In this document: positions 8,777 to 21,273 of the stretch, piece after piece
Layout: each line of letters opens with the position of its first letter
Numbering within the stretch: the stretch's first letter is position 1
Origin: Oxalobacteraceae bacterium CAVE-383
GTDB taxonomy: Bacteria; Pseudomonadota; Gammaproteobacteria; Burkholderiales; Burkholderiaceae_D
Reading direction: 5' to 3'
Assembly: GCA_004134995.1 (NCBI GenBank)
Contig: REGP01000001.1
Span: 186,001-250,000, forward strand
DNA length: 64,000 nt
Position numbers and translations under genes: made by a program
Notes under the pieces: model-generated
Databases searched by the model: none
What the model saw: the letters and a program-made list of their open reading frames with translations, nothing else
Told to the model about the DNA's origin: nothing

Positions 8777-10087
8777 TCAGGCCGGCTGCCGCACCATGCT
8801 GCCCGACGGATCGCGCCGCGGCATGCCGGTGAAATTGAAATTGACTTCGGGCTGCCGTCCCGAGACGATTTCGGCGATCGCGCGGCCGGAACCGGCGCCC
8901 ATGGTCCATCCCAGGGTGCCGTGGCCGGTATTGAGGAACAGGTTGCCGAATTTTGTCTTGCCGATGTAAGGCACGTTGGACGGCGTCAGCGGACGCAGGC
9001 CGGCCCAGTAAACCGGGTTGTCGTAATCGCAGGCATCGGGGAACAGTTCGCGGGTGCGGCGCGTGATCGCTTCGCAGCGGGTGGTGTTGAGTTCGCGGCC
9101 ATAGCCGTTCAGTTCGCAGGTGCCGGCCACGCGCAGGCGGTCGCCCAGGCGCGAGACCACCAGCTTGTAGCCGTCGTCGGTGAGCGAAACGGTCGGCGTG
9201 CGCGCCGGGTCCAGCACCTTGTAGGTACCCGAATAGCCCTTGCCCGGATACACCATCAGGCTGATGCCCAGCGGCTGCAGCAACTGCACCGAAAAACTGC
9301 CCATGGCGACCACGAATGCATCGGCGCGCAGCACCTGGTGGCGGCCTTCGCCGTTGATGATTTCAACCGCGGTCACGCGCGCCGATGCGCCGGCGCCTTC
9401 GGTGATCAGGCGGGTAATGGTGGTGTTGAAGCGGAAATCCACGCCTGCCGCGGCGGCGCGCGCGGCCAGGCCGGTGGTCAGCTTGTAGACGTCGCCGGAT
9501 TCATCGGTTTGCGTAAAGTCGCCGCCGACGATCTTGTGGCGGATGCTGGCCAGCGCCGGTTCGATCGCCACCACTTCATCGGCGCCGATGGATTTGCGCT
9601 CGCAGCCGAGTTCGGTCATCAGGCGCGCGGCCGGCAGCGATGCCTGGAATTCTTTCTCGTCGGTATAGAAGTGCAGAATGCCTTTGGTCAGGCAGTCGTA
9701 CTGGATGTCGGTTTCGGCGCGCAGCTGCTGCAGGGTCTGGCGGCTGTATTCGGCGATGGCGACGATCTGGCGGATATTCTCGTCGGTGCGGGCGGCGGTG
9801 CATTCGCGCAGGAAGCTCAATGCCCATTTCCATTGCAGCATTTCGGGACGGAAGCGGTACAGCAGCGGAGCGTCTTCCTTGCCCAGCCATTTCAGGATTT
9901 TCAGGGGAGCGGCGGGATTGGACCAGGGTTCGGCATGCGAGACGGAAATCTGGCCGCCGTTGGCGAAGCTGGTCTCCTGGGCGGCGCCGGGCTGGCGTTC
10001 CAGCACGGTGACATCGTGGCCTTGCTTGCTCAGGAACCAGGCCGAACTCGTGCCGATGATGCCGGCGCCCAATACGATTACTTTCAT
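8777..10087 (-). CDS. dadA: D-amino acid dehydrogenase small subunit
   Basis: FAD-dependent membrane-associated dehydrogenase, 436 residues, that oxidatively deaminates D-amino acids (notably D-alanine) and passes electrons to the respiratory chain. The N-terminal FAD-binding Rossmann motif GAGIIG is at residues 7-12, followed by VLERQPGAAQETSFANGG, and the C-terminal GHGTLGWTMGAGSGRAIAEI segment is diagnostic of DadA. The start codon at 10087 is preceded by GGAGAAG. No alanine racemase (dadX) is adjacent. The preceding 140 bases are AT-rich and may hold its promoter. Confidence 0.93.
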   Translation of the reverse strand: MKVIVLGAGIIGTSSAWFLSKQGHDVTVLERQPGAAQETSFANGGQISVSHAEPWSNPAAPLKILKWLGKEDAPLLYRFRPEMLQWKWALSFLRECTAARTDENIRQIVAIAEYSRQTLQQLRAETDIQYDCLTKGILHFYTDEKEFQASLPAARLMTELGCERKSIGADEVVAIEPALASIRHKIVGGDFTQTDESGDVYKLTTGLAARAAAAGVDFRFNTTITRLITEGAGASARVTAVEIINGEGRHQVLRADAFVVAMGSFSVQLLQPLGISLMVYPGKGYSGTYKVLDPARTPTVSLTDDGYKLVVSRLGDRLRVAGTCELNGYGRELNTTRCEAITRRTRELFPDACDYDNPVYWAGLRPLTPSNVPYIGKTKFGNLFLNTGHGTLGWTMGAGSGRAIAEIVSGRQPEVNFNFTGMPRRDPSGSMVRQPA

Positions 10088-10227
10088 GCCACTTCTCCGT
10101 TACGAATGCACCTTGAATGCTCACATTGTAGAAAATAAACGATTATTTTGTCTGACAATATGAAGGCGATATTTTTTATGTTTCGACAGGTAGTTTTATT
10201 TTTCTTTTAAAAAACAAAATAAAAATC

Positions 10228-10707
10228 TTAAAAACCTTTATTTTTGATCATTCTGGTTTTTTCGATTTCCTGTTCGACCGCCAGCAGCACGCTCTGCTGC
10301 AGGGCCTGCTCCAGATTGACCTGGATTTGCGCAGTGAGCTGCTGGGTGATGTGTTCGAAGGCGAGCGCCATCTGCTCGGCGACCTGCTGCTTGAGCAGGC
10401 TGTTGACCTGTCCCAGCAACTGCTGCAGCACCTGTTCCCGGATATCTTGCGACAGCTGGCGCCAGTGCGCTTCATCGTCCAGGTCGGGAGCGGGCGCGTC
10501 GCCGGCATGCCATTGCGCCGTTGCCGGCGGACGCGGCTGGCGCGGGTCCGGCCAGGTGGCCGGGGTATCGGGTATTTCCGGGGGCAGGGCGGCAATGGCC
10601 GCGTCGATGTCGGGCAGGGGCGCGTCCGGCTCGGGCGGCGGCGCCAGCACTTCGGTCAGCAGCGGAATGCCGCGGTCGGGCGGTTGTGGCGGTTGTGAGG
10701 TGCTCAT
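10228..10707 (-). CDS. Unrecognised coiled-coil protein coupled to holC
   Basis: A 159-residue protein with no recognised domain. Residues 1-85 are proline- and acid-rich and probably disordered; residues 90-150 form a long glutamine-rich amphipathic helix (QDIREQVLQQLLGQ, then QQVAEQMALAF and similar heptad-like stretches). Its start codon overlaps the holC stop by four bases (ATGA), so translation is coupled to holC. Position suggests a link to DNA polymerase III or simply an operon tail; nothing in the sequence decides this. Confidence 0.7.
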   Translation of the reverse strand: MSTSQPPQPPDRGIPLLTEVLAPPPEPDAPLPDIDAAIAALPPEIPDTPATWPDPRQPRPPATAQWHAGDAPAPDLDDEAHWRQLSQDIREQVLQQLLGQVNSLLKQQVAEQMALAFEHITQQLTAQIQVNLEQALQQSVLLAVEQEIEKTRMIKNKGF

Positions 10708-11129
10708 ACGGCTTGCGCAACGAAATGCGTGAGTGGATAACCGCGATCCTTGTAATAGCGATAGCGGTCGCGGCCGGCGGCCTTGTCGGCTTCATCGGCC
10801 GAAATGATTTCGAACATGCGTTCGAAGCGGGCGAAATGGGCGGGCGTGCGGCCGGACAGATTGATCAGCACATGATGATGCGGCAATTCGATGTCGTCGC
10901 CGGCGGCCAGGATCACCGGCGTGGCTTCGGCATGCGGATGCGCATGTGTGACGTGCGGCAGGAAATCGGTCGCCGAAAAGGTCCACAGCGCCTCGTCCAG
11001 CGCCGCCTGCTGTTCGGCGTCGCGGCTCAGCAGCACGATGCGGCACTGCGCCGCGCGCGCCTTGCGCACCAGCCGGCAGGTGTAGGTCAGCCGGTCGGCG
11101 ACGTTGCTGTGGAAATCGATGCGGGTCAT
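10704..11129 (-). CDS. holC: DNA polymerase III subunit chi
   Basis: HolC, the clamp-loader accessory subunit that links DNA polymerase III to single-stranded-DNA-binding protein. The protein begins MTRIDFHSNV and contains family features such as CRLVRKARAAQCRIVLLS and the LINLSGRTPAHFARFERMFEII block. I place the start at 11129 (141 residues); an in-frame ATG at 11150 would add seven residues that the family lacks. It lies 40 bases after prlC and overlaps the next gene by four bases, in the minus-strand operon folD-prlC-holC-unknown. Confidence 0.9.
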   Translation of the reverse strand: MTRIDFHSNVADRLTYTCRLVRKARAAQCRIVLLSRDAEQQAALDEALWTFSATDFLPHVTHAHPHAEATPVILAAGDDIELPHHHVLINLSGRTPAHFARFERMFEIISADEADKAAGRDRYRYYKDRGYPLTHFVAQAV

Positions 11130-11169
11130 GGCCGGGTCCTCAGGTTCCAAGCAGTTATCGAGCAGTTAT

Positions 11170-13317
11170 TCAGGCCGCCATGCCGCTATGGCGCAGCAAG
11201 GCGTCGATGCTGGGTTCGCGGCCGCGGAAGGCCTTGAACGATTCCAGCGCCGGACGCGAACCGCCGACGGCCAGGATTTCGTCGCGGAATTTGCGGCCGG
11301 CGGCGATCGACACCACATTGCCGCCGGCTTCCTCAAAGGCGGCGTAGGCATCGGCCGACAATACCTCGGCCCATTTGTAGCTGTAATAGCCCGCCGCGTA
11401 GCCGCCTGCAAAAATATGGCCGAACGCGTTCTGGTAGCGGTTGAACGGCGGCGCCGGCATCACCGAAAACTCGGCGCGCACTTCGTCCAGCACCTGTTGC
11501 ACATCGGTCTGGCCATTGCCCGATGCGCCGGAACCCTTGGCGCTGTCGTGCAGGCGCATATCGAACAGCGACATTTCCACCTGGCGCAGCATCTGCATGC
11601 CGGACTGGAAATTCTTGGCCGCGATCATCTTGTCGTACAGCGCGCGGGGCAGGGCGGCGCCGGTTTCGGCATGTGCGGTCATATGTTCCAGCACATCCCA
11701 TTCCCAGCAGAAGTTTTCCATGAACTGGGATGGCAATTCCACTGCATCCCACTCCACGCCGGCAATGCCGGAAACGCCGATTTCGCCGACCCGGGTCAGC
11801 ATGTGATGCAGGCCGTGGCCGAATTCGTGGAACAGCGTGATCACTTCGTCATGCGTCAGCAAGGCCGGCTGCACCACGCCATTCACCGTTGCGGGCGCCG
11901 TGAAATTGCAGGTCAGGTAAGCGATCGGGGTCTGCACGCCGCCGCCGGCCACCAGCCGGCGCGAACGGGCCGAATCCATCCAGGCGCCGCCTTGCTTGCC
12001 GGCGCGCGCGTACAGATCGAGATAGAACTGGCCGACCAGTTGATAGCCGCCGGGCGCATCATCGGTGGCCGGCGCCGCCTTTTCGATTTTGTAGAAGCGC
12101 ACGTCCGGATGCCATGCCGGCGCGGTATCGGCCGTGATGCGCACGTCGAACAATTGCTGCACCAGATGGAACAGGCCGCCCACCACTTTCGGCTCGGGGA
12201 AGTATTGCTTGACCTCCTGTTCGGAGAACGCATAGCGCTGCTCGCGCAGCTTTTCGGAAGCGTAAGGCACGTCCCAGGCTTCCAGCTGCGGCAGGCCGAG
12301 GTGATCGGCGGCGAAGGCGCGCAATTCGGCCAGATCGTTTTCGGCGAACGGGCGGGCGCGGTGGCCGAGGTCTTCCAGGAAGGCGATCACTTGCTGCGGG
12401 CTTTGCGCCATTTTCGGCACCAGCGACAGCTGGGCGTAGTTGTCGAAGCCTAGCAATTGCGCTTCTTCGCGGCGCAGGCGCAGGATGTTGTCGATATTGG
12501 CGGTGTTGTCCCATTCCACGCGCTTGCTGAAGTCTTCGCCCAGCAGGGAAGCCTTGGTGACGTTGGCGCGATAGACGCGGGCGCGCAGGGCGCGGTTGTC
12601 CGCATATTGCAGGATCGGGAAAAACGAGGGGAAATGCAGCGTGAATTTGAAGCCGCTCTTGCCGTCGGCCTCCGCTGCCGCGCGCGCGGCGCGTTTGGCG
12701 TCGTCCGGCAGGCCGGCCAGTTCGGCTTCATCTTCCACCAGCAGCGTGAAGTCGTTGGTGGCGTCGAGCACGTTTTCCGAGAAGCGCGTGGTCAGCGCGG
12801 CATGTTCTTCCTGGATTTCGGCGAAGCGCTGCTTTTGCTGTTCCGGCAATTCGGCGCCGCCGAGGCGGAAATCGCGCAACGCGTTTTCGATCACTTTCTT
12901 CCGTTCGGCCGACAGCGCCGCATAGTGCGGTCCGGCCTTGAGCGCCTTGTATTTGTCGAACAGCGCCAGGTTCTGCGAGACGGCGGTCCAGAATTCGACC
13001 AGCTTCGGTTCGGCTTCGTTATAGGCGGCGCGCAGTTCGGGCGTATCGACCACGCTGTTCAGATGCCCGACGATGCCCCAGGCGCGGCTCAGCTTTTCGG
13101 AAGCGTCTTCCAGCGGCTCGACGAAGTTCTCCCAATTGACATCGTCGGCCGGCGCTTCCAGCGCGGCCACCACGGCGCGCGTCTGCGCCAGCAGCGTATC
13201 GATGGCCGGCTTTACGTGTTCCGGGCGAATCGCATCGAAATGCGCCAGGCCGGAGAAGTCCAGCAGCGGATTGTTCTGCACGGTATTGCTGTCTGCTTGG
13301 GAGGTTTGGTTCGTCAT
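11170..13317 (-). CDS. prlC: Oligopeptidase A (M3 family zinc metallopeptidase)
   Basis: Cytoplasmic M3A oligopeptidase, 715 residues (E. coli OpdA/PrlC is 680). The zinc-binding HEFGH is at residues 497-501, followed by GLHHML and the conserved downstream E in GIAGVEWDAVELPSQF. It degrades short peptides, including cleaved signal peptides. The N-terminal 20 residues are polar and specific to this group. Its start lies 9 bases after the folD stop, so the two genes are cotranscribed. Confidence 0.95.
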   Translation of the reverse strand: MTNQTSQADSNTVQNNPLLDFSGLAHFDAIRPEHVKPAIDTLLAQTRAVVAALEAPADDVNWENFVEPLEDASEKLSRAWGIVGHLNSVVDTPELRAAYNEAEPKLVEFWTAVSQNLALFDKYKALKAGPHYAALSAERKKVIENALRDFRLGGAELPEQQKQRFAEIQEEHAALTTRFSENVLDATNDFTLLVEDEAELAGLPDDAKRAARAAAEADGKSGFKFTLHFPSFFPILQYADNRALRARVYRANVTKASLLGEDFSKRVEWDNTANIDNILRLRREEAQLLGFDNYAQLSLVPKMAQSPQQVIAFLEDLGHRARPFAENDLAELRAFAADHLGLPQLEAWDVPYASEKLREQRYAFSEQEVKQYFPEPKVVGGLFHLVQQLFDVRITADTAPAWHPDVRFYKIEKAAPATDDAPGGYQLVGQFYLDLYARAGKQGGAWMDSARSRRLVAGGGVQTPIAYLTCNFTAPATVNGVVQPALLTHDEVITLFHEFGHGLHHMLTRVGEIGVSGIAGVEWDAVELPSQFMENFCWEWDVLEHMTAHAETGAALPRALYDKMIAAKNFQSGMQMLRQVEMSLFDMRLHDSAKGSGASGNGQTDVQQVLDEVRAEFSVMPAPPFNRYQNAFGHIFAGGYAAGYYSYKWAEVLSADAYAAFEEAGGNVVSIAAGRKFRDEILAVGGSRPALESFKAFRGREPSIDALLRHSGMAA

Positions 13318-13326
13318 ATCAGGTTC

Positions 13327-14172
13327 TCAGGTTCTTTCAGCGGCTTCGATCGTGTTCACGAGCAGCATGGTAATGGTCATCGGCCCCACGCCGCCCGGCA
13401 CCGGCGAGATATAGCCGGCGACTGGCGCCACGCCGGCGAAATCGACGTCGCCGCATAATTTGCCGGCGGCGTCGCGGTTGATGCCGACGTCGATCACCAT
13501 GGCGCCGGGTTTGACCATATCGGCGGTAACGGTATTGGCGCGGCCCACCGCGGCGATCACGATGTCGGCCTGGCGGGTGTGGTACGCCAGATCGGGGGTT
13601 CCGCTATGGCATATGGTGACAGTTGCGTTGGCTTGCAATAGCAGCAGCGCCATCGGCTTGCCGACCGTATTGCTGCGGCCGATCACCACCGCGTGCTTGC
13701 CGCGCAGGCTGACGCCGGTGCTTTCGATCATCTTCATGCAGCCGTAGGGCGTGCAGGGGCGAAAGCCCGGCAGGCCGGTCATCAGTTCGCCGGCGCTCAG
13801 CACGGAATAGCCGTCCACGTCCTTGCGGGTGGAGATGGCTTCGATCACCTTGTTCGGATTGATATGCTTGGGCAGCGGCATCTGCACCAGGATGCCGTGG
13901 ATGGCGGGATCGTTGTTGAGCGCGTCGATGCGCTGCAGCAGTTCGGCCTCGCTGATGGCCGCGTCGTATTTTTCGAAGACGGAATGCACGCCGGCGTCGC
14001 CGCAGGCCTTGATCTTGTTGCGGACGTACACCTGGCTGGCCGGATCTTCGCCGACCAGGATCACGGCCAGGCCGGGTTGGCGGCCGGCGGCGGTCAGCGC
14101 GGCGGCGCGTTGCGCGACATCGGCGCGCAGGGTTTTGGATAATTGGTTTCCATCGATGATTTTTGCGGTCAT
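13327..14172 (-). CDS. folD: Bifunctional methylenetetrahydrofolate dehydrogenase/cyclohydrolase
   Basis: FolD interconverts 5,10-methylene-, methenyl- and 10-formyl-tetrahydrofolate in one-carbon metabolism. The protein starts [11 protein letters not shown] (281 residues) and shows the catalytic [10 protein letters not shown] lysine motif, QMPLPKHI, the NADP-binding [15 protein letters not shown], and the C-terminal [15 protein letters not shown] signature. A longer ORF reaches 14217, but the extra 15 residues are not part of the family. It heads the minus-strand operon and is divergent from gshA, with 132 bases between the two starts. Confidence 0.96.
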   Translation of the reverse strand: MTAKIIDGNQLSKTLRADVAQRAAALTAAGRQPGLAVILVGEDPASQVYVRNKIKACGDAGVHSVFEKYDAAISEAELLQRIDALNNDPAIHGILVQMPLPKHINPNKVIEAISTRKDVDGYSVLSAGELMTGLPGFRPCTPYGCMKMIESTGVSLRGKHAVVIGRSNTVGKPMALLLLQANATVTICHSGTPDLAYHTRQADIVIAAVGRANTVTADMVKPGAMVIDVGINRDAAGKLCGDVDFAGVAPVAGYISPVPGGVGPMTITMLLVNTIEAAERT

Positions 14173-14304
14173 GGGGGGCGGCGTCGAAACGCGAAATGAA
14201 ATGAGTTTCAGAAACATGAATTATAAGGGCAGCGCATCGGCGGCGCGCTTTTTGAAATTCGGGTATTCTCGCCGAACTTTAAGTTTGATTTGCAAGGAAA
14301 CCGC

Positions 14305-15909
14305 ATGTCCGATCTGCTCGACCGACGCCTGGCGCTGTTCGCCGAACCCCACAATCGCGCCCTGCTGAGCCAGGGCCTGCGGGGCATCGAACGCGAAACC
14401 CTGCGCGCCGATCAGTTCGGCGATCTGGCCACCACGCCGCATCCGGCCGCCCTCGGCGCGGCCCTGACGCATCAGCAGATCACGACGGATTATTCCGAAT
14501 CTTTATTGGAATTTATTACCCCGGCAGAACACGACGTCGCCGATGCGCTGGCGCGGCTCGATCAGATCCACCGTTTTGCCTACAGCCACCTGGACGGCGA
14601 GCTGCTGTGGAACCAGTCCATGCCCTGCCATCTGCCCTCGGAAGAAGAGATCCCGATCGCCTATTTCGGCAAGTCCCATATCGGCATGCTGAAACATGTT
14701 TACCGGCGCGGCCTGGCGTTGCGCTACGGCAAGACCATGCAATGCATTGCCGGCATCCACTACAATTTTTCGCTCGACGAAAACATCTGGAAGCTGTTGC
14801 ACAAGGTGGAAGGGCCGGCCGACAGCAAGCTGAGCGATCGCCAATACCAGTCCGAAAGCTATATCGCGCTGGTGCGCAATTTCCGCCGCTACAGCTGGCT
14901 GCTGATGTACCTGTTCGGCGCCTCGCCGGCGCTGGCCGCCAATTTCCTGCGCGGCCGCAGCGGCCAGATGGAAAAGCTGAGCGACGACACCTACTATCTG
15001 CCCTATGCCACCAGCCTGCGCATGAGCGACATCGGCTACCGCAACAGCGCCCAATCCGGCCTGACGCCGCATTACAACGATCTGCAGAGCTATATCAGCA
15101 GCCTGGCGCATGCCGTCAGCGAGCCGTACCCGCCGTATGTGGCGCTGGGCACCCGGCGCGACGGCGAATGGATCCAGATGAACACCAACGTGCTGCAGAT
15201 CGAAAACGAGTACTACTCCACCATCCGCCCCAAGCGCGTGATCAACAGCGGCGAGCGGCCGGTCCAGGCGCTGTCGGCGCGCGGCGTGCAGTACGTGGAA
15301 GTGCGCTGCATGGATATCGACCCCTTCGATCCGCTCGGCATCAGCCTGGCCACTTCGCGTTTCCTGGATGTCTTCCTGCATCTGCTGGCATTCGAGGAAA
15401 GCCCGCTGACCTCGGACGCGGAAGGCGCCGAGAACAAACAGAACTTCGCCACCGTGGTCAAGCAAGGCCGCATGCCGGATCTGCAATTGCAGCGCTGCGG
15501 CCAGCGCATCGGCATGCAGCAATGGGGGCTGGAACTGCTGGACCGGATGATACCGATCGCGGCATTGCTGGACGAACAGGCGGGCGGCACCGCGCATGCC
15601 GAAGCGCTCGCGCGCCAACGCGCCAAATTGCACGACGCCGCCCTGACGCCTTCGGCGCGCGTGCTGGCGGCGATCCGCGAGAACGGCGGCTCCTTCATCG
15701 ATTTCACGCTCGCGCGCAGCAGCGCCGATGCCGCCTATTTCAAGGCGCGCCAGCCCAGCCCCGCCGAGCAGGCCGAATTCGAGGCCATGGCCGCCGCTTC
15801 CGTCGCCGAACAGCAGCAGATCGAAGCCGCCCAGACCGGGGATTTCGATGCCTTCGTCGCGGCCTATAGCGCCAGTACCTTGATCCGCATGAATGATTCT
15901 GCGAATTGA
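14305..15909 (+). CDS. gshA: Glutamate-cysteine ligase
   Basis: First enzyme of glutathione synthesis, joining L-glutamate and L-cysteine with ATP. The 534-residue protein is a class I (E. coli-type) Gsh[14 protein letters not shown] near residues 24-36, [13 protein letters not shown], and [14 protein letters not shown] are all family marks. I choose the ATG at 14305 (MSDLLDRR); an in-frame ATG 15 bases upstream lacks support. It is divergent from folD. No gshB is in the window. Confidence 0.95.
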   Translation: MSDLLDRRLALFAEPHNRALLSQGLRGIERETLRADQFGDLATTPHPAALGAALTHQQITTDYSESLLEFITPAEHDVADALARLDQIHRFAYSHLDGELLWNQSMPCHLPSEEEIPIAYFGKSHIGMLKHVYRRGLALRYGKTMQCIAGIHYNFSLDENIWKLLHKVEGPADSKLSDRQYQSESYIALVRNFRRYSWLLMYLFGASPALAANFLRGRSGQMEKLSDDTYYLPYATSLRMSDIGYRNSAQSGLTPHYNDLQSYISSLAHAVSEPYPPYVALGTRRDGEWIQMNTNVLQIENEYYSTIRPKRVINSGERPVQALSARGVQYVEVRCMDIDPFDPLGISLATSRFLDVFLHLLAFEESPLTSDAEGAENKQNFATVVKQGRMPDLQLQRCGQRIGMQQWGLELLDRMIPIAALLDEQAGGTAHAEALARQRAKLHDAALTPSARVLAAIRENGGSFIDFTLARSSADAAYFKARQPSPAEQAEFEAMAAASVAEQQQIEAAQTGDFDAFVAAYSASTLIRMNDSAN

Positions 15910-15987
15910 TTGAATATTAAAGCGGCGATTCGAAACTGTTCAGCAACAGCGATGTTCTATTTAATAAGAGGAATCTCAACTCTTTGA

Positions 15988-16521
15988 ATGGAAGCCAACA
16001 TGCTGATCGACGTCAGGAGTGGTGGATCCAACAATTTTCGGACGTATGGCGGCTGCGCCGACTTTCGCATTGCAGGCAATGCGGTTGCACACAAACGAAC
16101 CGGGCTGCGCTTGCAAACCTATCGATCGGATGTGCGCGCGCCGGGTTTTTTCGCAAAAATCAAAAAAATCTTCAAGAAAATCGCGCGAGGCGTCGGGCGG
16201 GGCATCAGAAATTACTATGCCGATCCCGTCCCTACGCCGCTGGAGTTGAAATTCCGCGAATTTTTGCTGCGTCAGGACGATATGGGACCAATCGTGGGAA
16301 GAAGGGCGCTGGCTGGCGAAATGGCGAAACGGTGCGGGAAACTCCATTCCGCAGCCCTTAAAGCCGGCAGCGCCGATGTCAAACAGGCCGTAGCGGCAGC
16401 TCTGGCCACTTATATCGTGGCCTACCTGCGATGGAATTACGATATGAGTCTATGTTCCCAGGCATGTGTCCGGCTGCGCTGGAAGCTGGCGAAGATGCTG
16501 AAGGATTGGTCCGCCGAGTGA
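15988..16521 (+). CDS. Unrecognised basic 177-residue protein
   Basis: No family recognised. The protein is rich in Lys/Arg, especially around residues 50-75 (FFAKIKKIFKKIARGVGRG, a cationic amphipathic helix), with a more hydrophobic helix around 130-150 (VAAALATYIVAYLRWN). A second ATG at 16000 is better spaced from a purine-rich stretch and would shorten it by four residues. Base composition is less GC-rich than gshA and aceE on either side, resembling the other unknown gene at 3995-5776. Acquired gene or secreted protein are possible; neither is shown. Confidence 0.6.
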   Translation: MEANMLIDVRSGGSNNFRTYGGCADFRIAGNAVAHKRTGLRLQTYRSDVRAPGFFAKIKKIFKKIARGVGRGIRNYYADPVPTPLELKFREFLLRQDDMGPIVGRRALAGEMAKRCGKLHSAALKAGSADVKQAVAAALATYIVAYLRWNYDMSLCSQACVRLRWKLAKMLKDWSAE

Positions 16522-16721
16522 GCCGCAAATATTTTTTTGTTGTCATTTCGGAACGCATTAGCTGCATTAGTTCATAGCTGGACAAAAATGCGGCGCTGCA
16601 CTAAAAGGTTCGTTCCATTCTAGCCATAGGGTTTTGCAGATAACATCAAAATATGGGTAAAATCACATAATTTATACCGCTTTGCAGCATAATTTCACAT
16701 TATAAAATCGAATATCGTCAT

Positions 16722-16750
16722 TTGAAAATATAAAAAACCCCTGATAGAAT
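16722..16750 (+). promoter_or_regulatory. Candidate sigma-70 promoter for aceE-aceF-lpdA
   Basis: TTGAAA at 16722-16727 and TAGAAT at 16745-16750 are separated by 17 bases, close to consensus, about 95 bases before the aceE start. The region 16522-16843 between genes is otherwise AT-rich leader with no ORF; gaggaga-type ribosome site (caggagac) precedes the aceE ATG. Confidence 0.6.
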
Positions 16751-16843
16751 CCGTCGTCCTTACGGTAAAAAGCCGTACATTGGAACGAAACGCGCGCGAT
16801 TCGGCACATTTGTCGGGTCAACTTATTTATCAGGAGACAACAA

Positions 16844-19543
<2,700 letters not shown>

Positions 19544-19572
19544 AGCGCAAGCGAACTTACGGAGCGTCGCAC

Positions 19573-21246
19573 ATGAGTCAAATCGAAGTCAAAGTGCCGG
19601 ATATCGGTGATTTTGCGGAAGTCGAAGTCATCGAAGTCATGGTCAAGGTGGGCGACACGATCAAGGTCGACCAATCCCTGCTGACCGTGGAATCCGACAA
19701 GGCCAGCATGGAGATTCCTTCCAGCCAGGCCGGCGTGGTCAAGGAAATCAAAATCAAGGTCGGCGACAAGGTCAAGGAAGGTTCGGTCGTGCTGGTGGTG
19801 GAGGCTGCCGAAGGCGCCGCTGCCGCTCCTGCGCCGGCTGCCGCCGCTCCGGCGGCCGCTGCACCGGCTCCTGCGGCGTCCGCGCCTGCTGCTGCTTCGG
19901 CTCCAGCCGCTGCTCCCGCAGCCGGCGGTTCGCAATCCATCAGCGTGCCGGACATCGGCGATTTCGCCGAAGTCGAAGTTATTGAAGTCATGGTCAAGGT
20001 GGGCGATACGATCAAGGTCGATCAATCGCTGCTGACCGTGGAATCCGACAAGGCCAGCATGGAAATTCCATCCAGCCATGCCGGCGTGATCAAGGAACTC
20101 AAGGTCAAGGTTGGCGACAAGGTTGCCAAGGGTACGCAGATCGCGGTGATTGAAGCCAGCGGCGGCGGGGCTGCTCCTGCTCCAGCGGCTGCACCGGCGC
20201 CGGCCGCGGCAGCGCCTGCACCCGCCAGCGCACCTGCCCCCGCAGCTGCGGCAGCAGCGCCTGCCCACGCATCAACTTCCGCGGAAATCACGCCGCCAGC
20301 CACCATCTCCGGCAGCGGCGCGCACGCCTCGCCGTCGGTGCGCAAATTCGCACGCGAACTCGGCGTCAATCTGAGCAACGTGACCGGCACCGGTCCCAAG
20401 AACCGCATCCTGCAGGAAGACATCCAGAACTTCGTCAAGGCTGCACTGGCCGGCGGCGCGGGCACGGCCAAGGCCGGCGCTCCGGCTGGCGGCGGCGCAG
20501 GCCTGAACCTGCTGCCATGGCCGTCGCTGGATTTCAGCAAACAAGGCCCGACCGTATTGGAGCCGCTGTCGCGCATCAAGAAAATCAGCGGTCCGAACCT
20601 GCATCGCAACTGGGTCATGATCCCGCACGTCACCCAATACGACGAAGCCGACGTGACCGAGCTCGAAGAATTCCGCAAGAGCTCCAACGAATCGCTGGCC
20701 AAGGCCAAGTCGACCGTCAAGCTGACCATGCTGGCATTCGTGATCAAGGCATCGGTCGCGGCGCTGAAGAAATATCCGGCCTTCAATTCCTCGCTCGACG
20801 CCACCGGCGAAAACCTGATCCTCAAGCAGTACTACAACATCGGCTTCGCGGCCGACACCCCGCAAGGGCTGGTGGTGCCGGTGGTCAAGGATGCCGACAA
20901 GAAGAGCGTCAGCCAGATCGCGCAGGAAATGACCGATCTGTCGCTGCAGGCGCGCGACGGCAAGCTGAAGGGGGCCGACATGCAAGGCGCCACCTTCACC
21001 ATTTCCTCGCTGGGCGGCATCGGCGGCACATTGTTCACGCCGATCATCAACGCGCCGGAAGTGGCCATTCTGGGCCTGTCCAAGACCGCGTTCAAACCGG
21101 TCTGGGACGGCAAGCAGTTCGTGCCGCGCCTGATTCTGCCGCTGTCGCTGTCGTACGACCATCGCGTGATCGACGGCGCCATGGGCGCGCGCTTCATCAC
21201 TTATCTGAATGAAGTGCTGAGCGACTTGCGCAAGACGCTGCTGTAA
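19573..21246 (+). CDS. aceF: Dihydrolipoamide acetyltransferase (PDH E2) with two lipoyl domains
   Basis: E2 core of the pyruvate dehydrogenase complex, 557 residues. Two lipoyl domains (about 1-75 and 118-193), each with the lipoylated lysine in ESDKAS, are joined by long Ala/Pro linkers; then a peripheral subunit-binding domain (about 253-290, SPSVRKFARELGV) and the catalytic acetyltransferase domain ending in the active-site motif DHRVIDG with H530. E. coli has three lipoyl domains, most betaproteobacteria fewer, and here a third copy is fused to LpdA. It starts 29 bases after aceE. Confidence 0.97.
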   Translation: MSQIEVKVPDIGDFAEVEVIEVMVKVGDTIKVDQSLLTVESDKASMEIPSSQAGVVKEIKIKVGDKVKEGSVVLVVEAAEGAAAAPAPAAAAPAAAAPAPAASAPAAASAPAAAPAAGGSQSISVPDIGDFAEVEVIEVMVKVGDTIKVDQSLLTVESDKASMEIPSSHAGVIKELKVKVGDKVAKGTQIAVIEASGGGAAPAPAAAPAPAAAAPAPASAPAPAAAAAAPAHASTSAEITPPATISGSGAHASPSVRKFARELGVNLSNVTGTGPKNRILQEDIQNFVKAALAGGAGTAKAGAPAGGGAGLNLLPWPSLDFSKQGPTVLEPLSRIKKISGPNLHRNWVMIPHVTQYDEADVTELEEFRKSSNESLAKAKSTVKLTMLAFVIKASVAALKKYPAFNSSLDATGENLILKQYYNIGFAADTPQGLVVPVVKDADKKSVSQIAQEMTDLSLQARDGKLKGADMQGATFTISSLGGIGGTLFTPIINAPEVAILGLSKTAFKPVWDGKQFVPRLILPLSLSYDHRVIDGAMGARFITYLNEVLSDLRKTLL

Positions 21247-21273
21247 TCGCTGCAATCCACTCCCGGAGACAGA

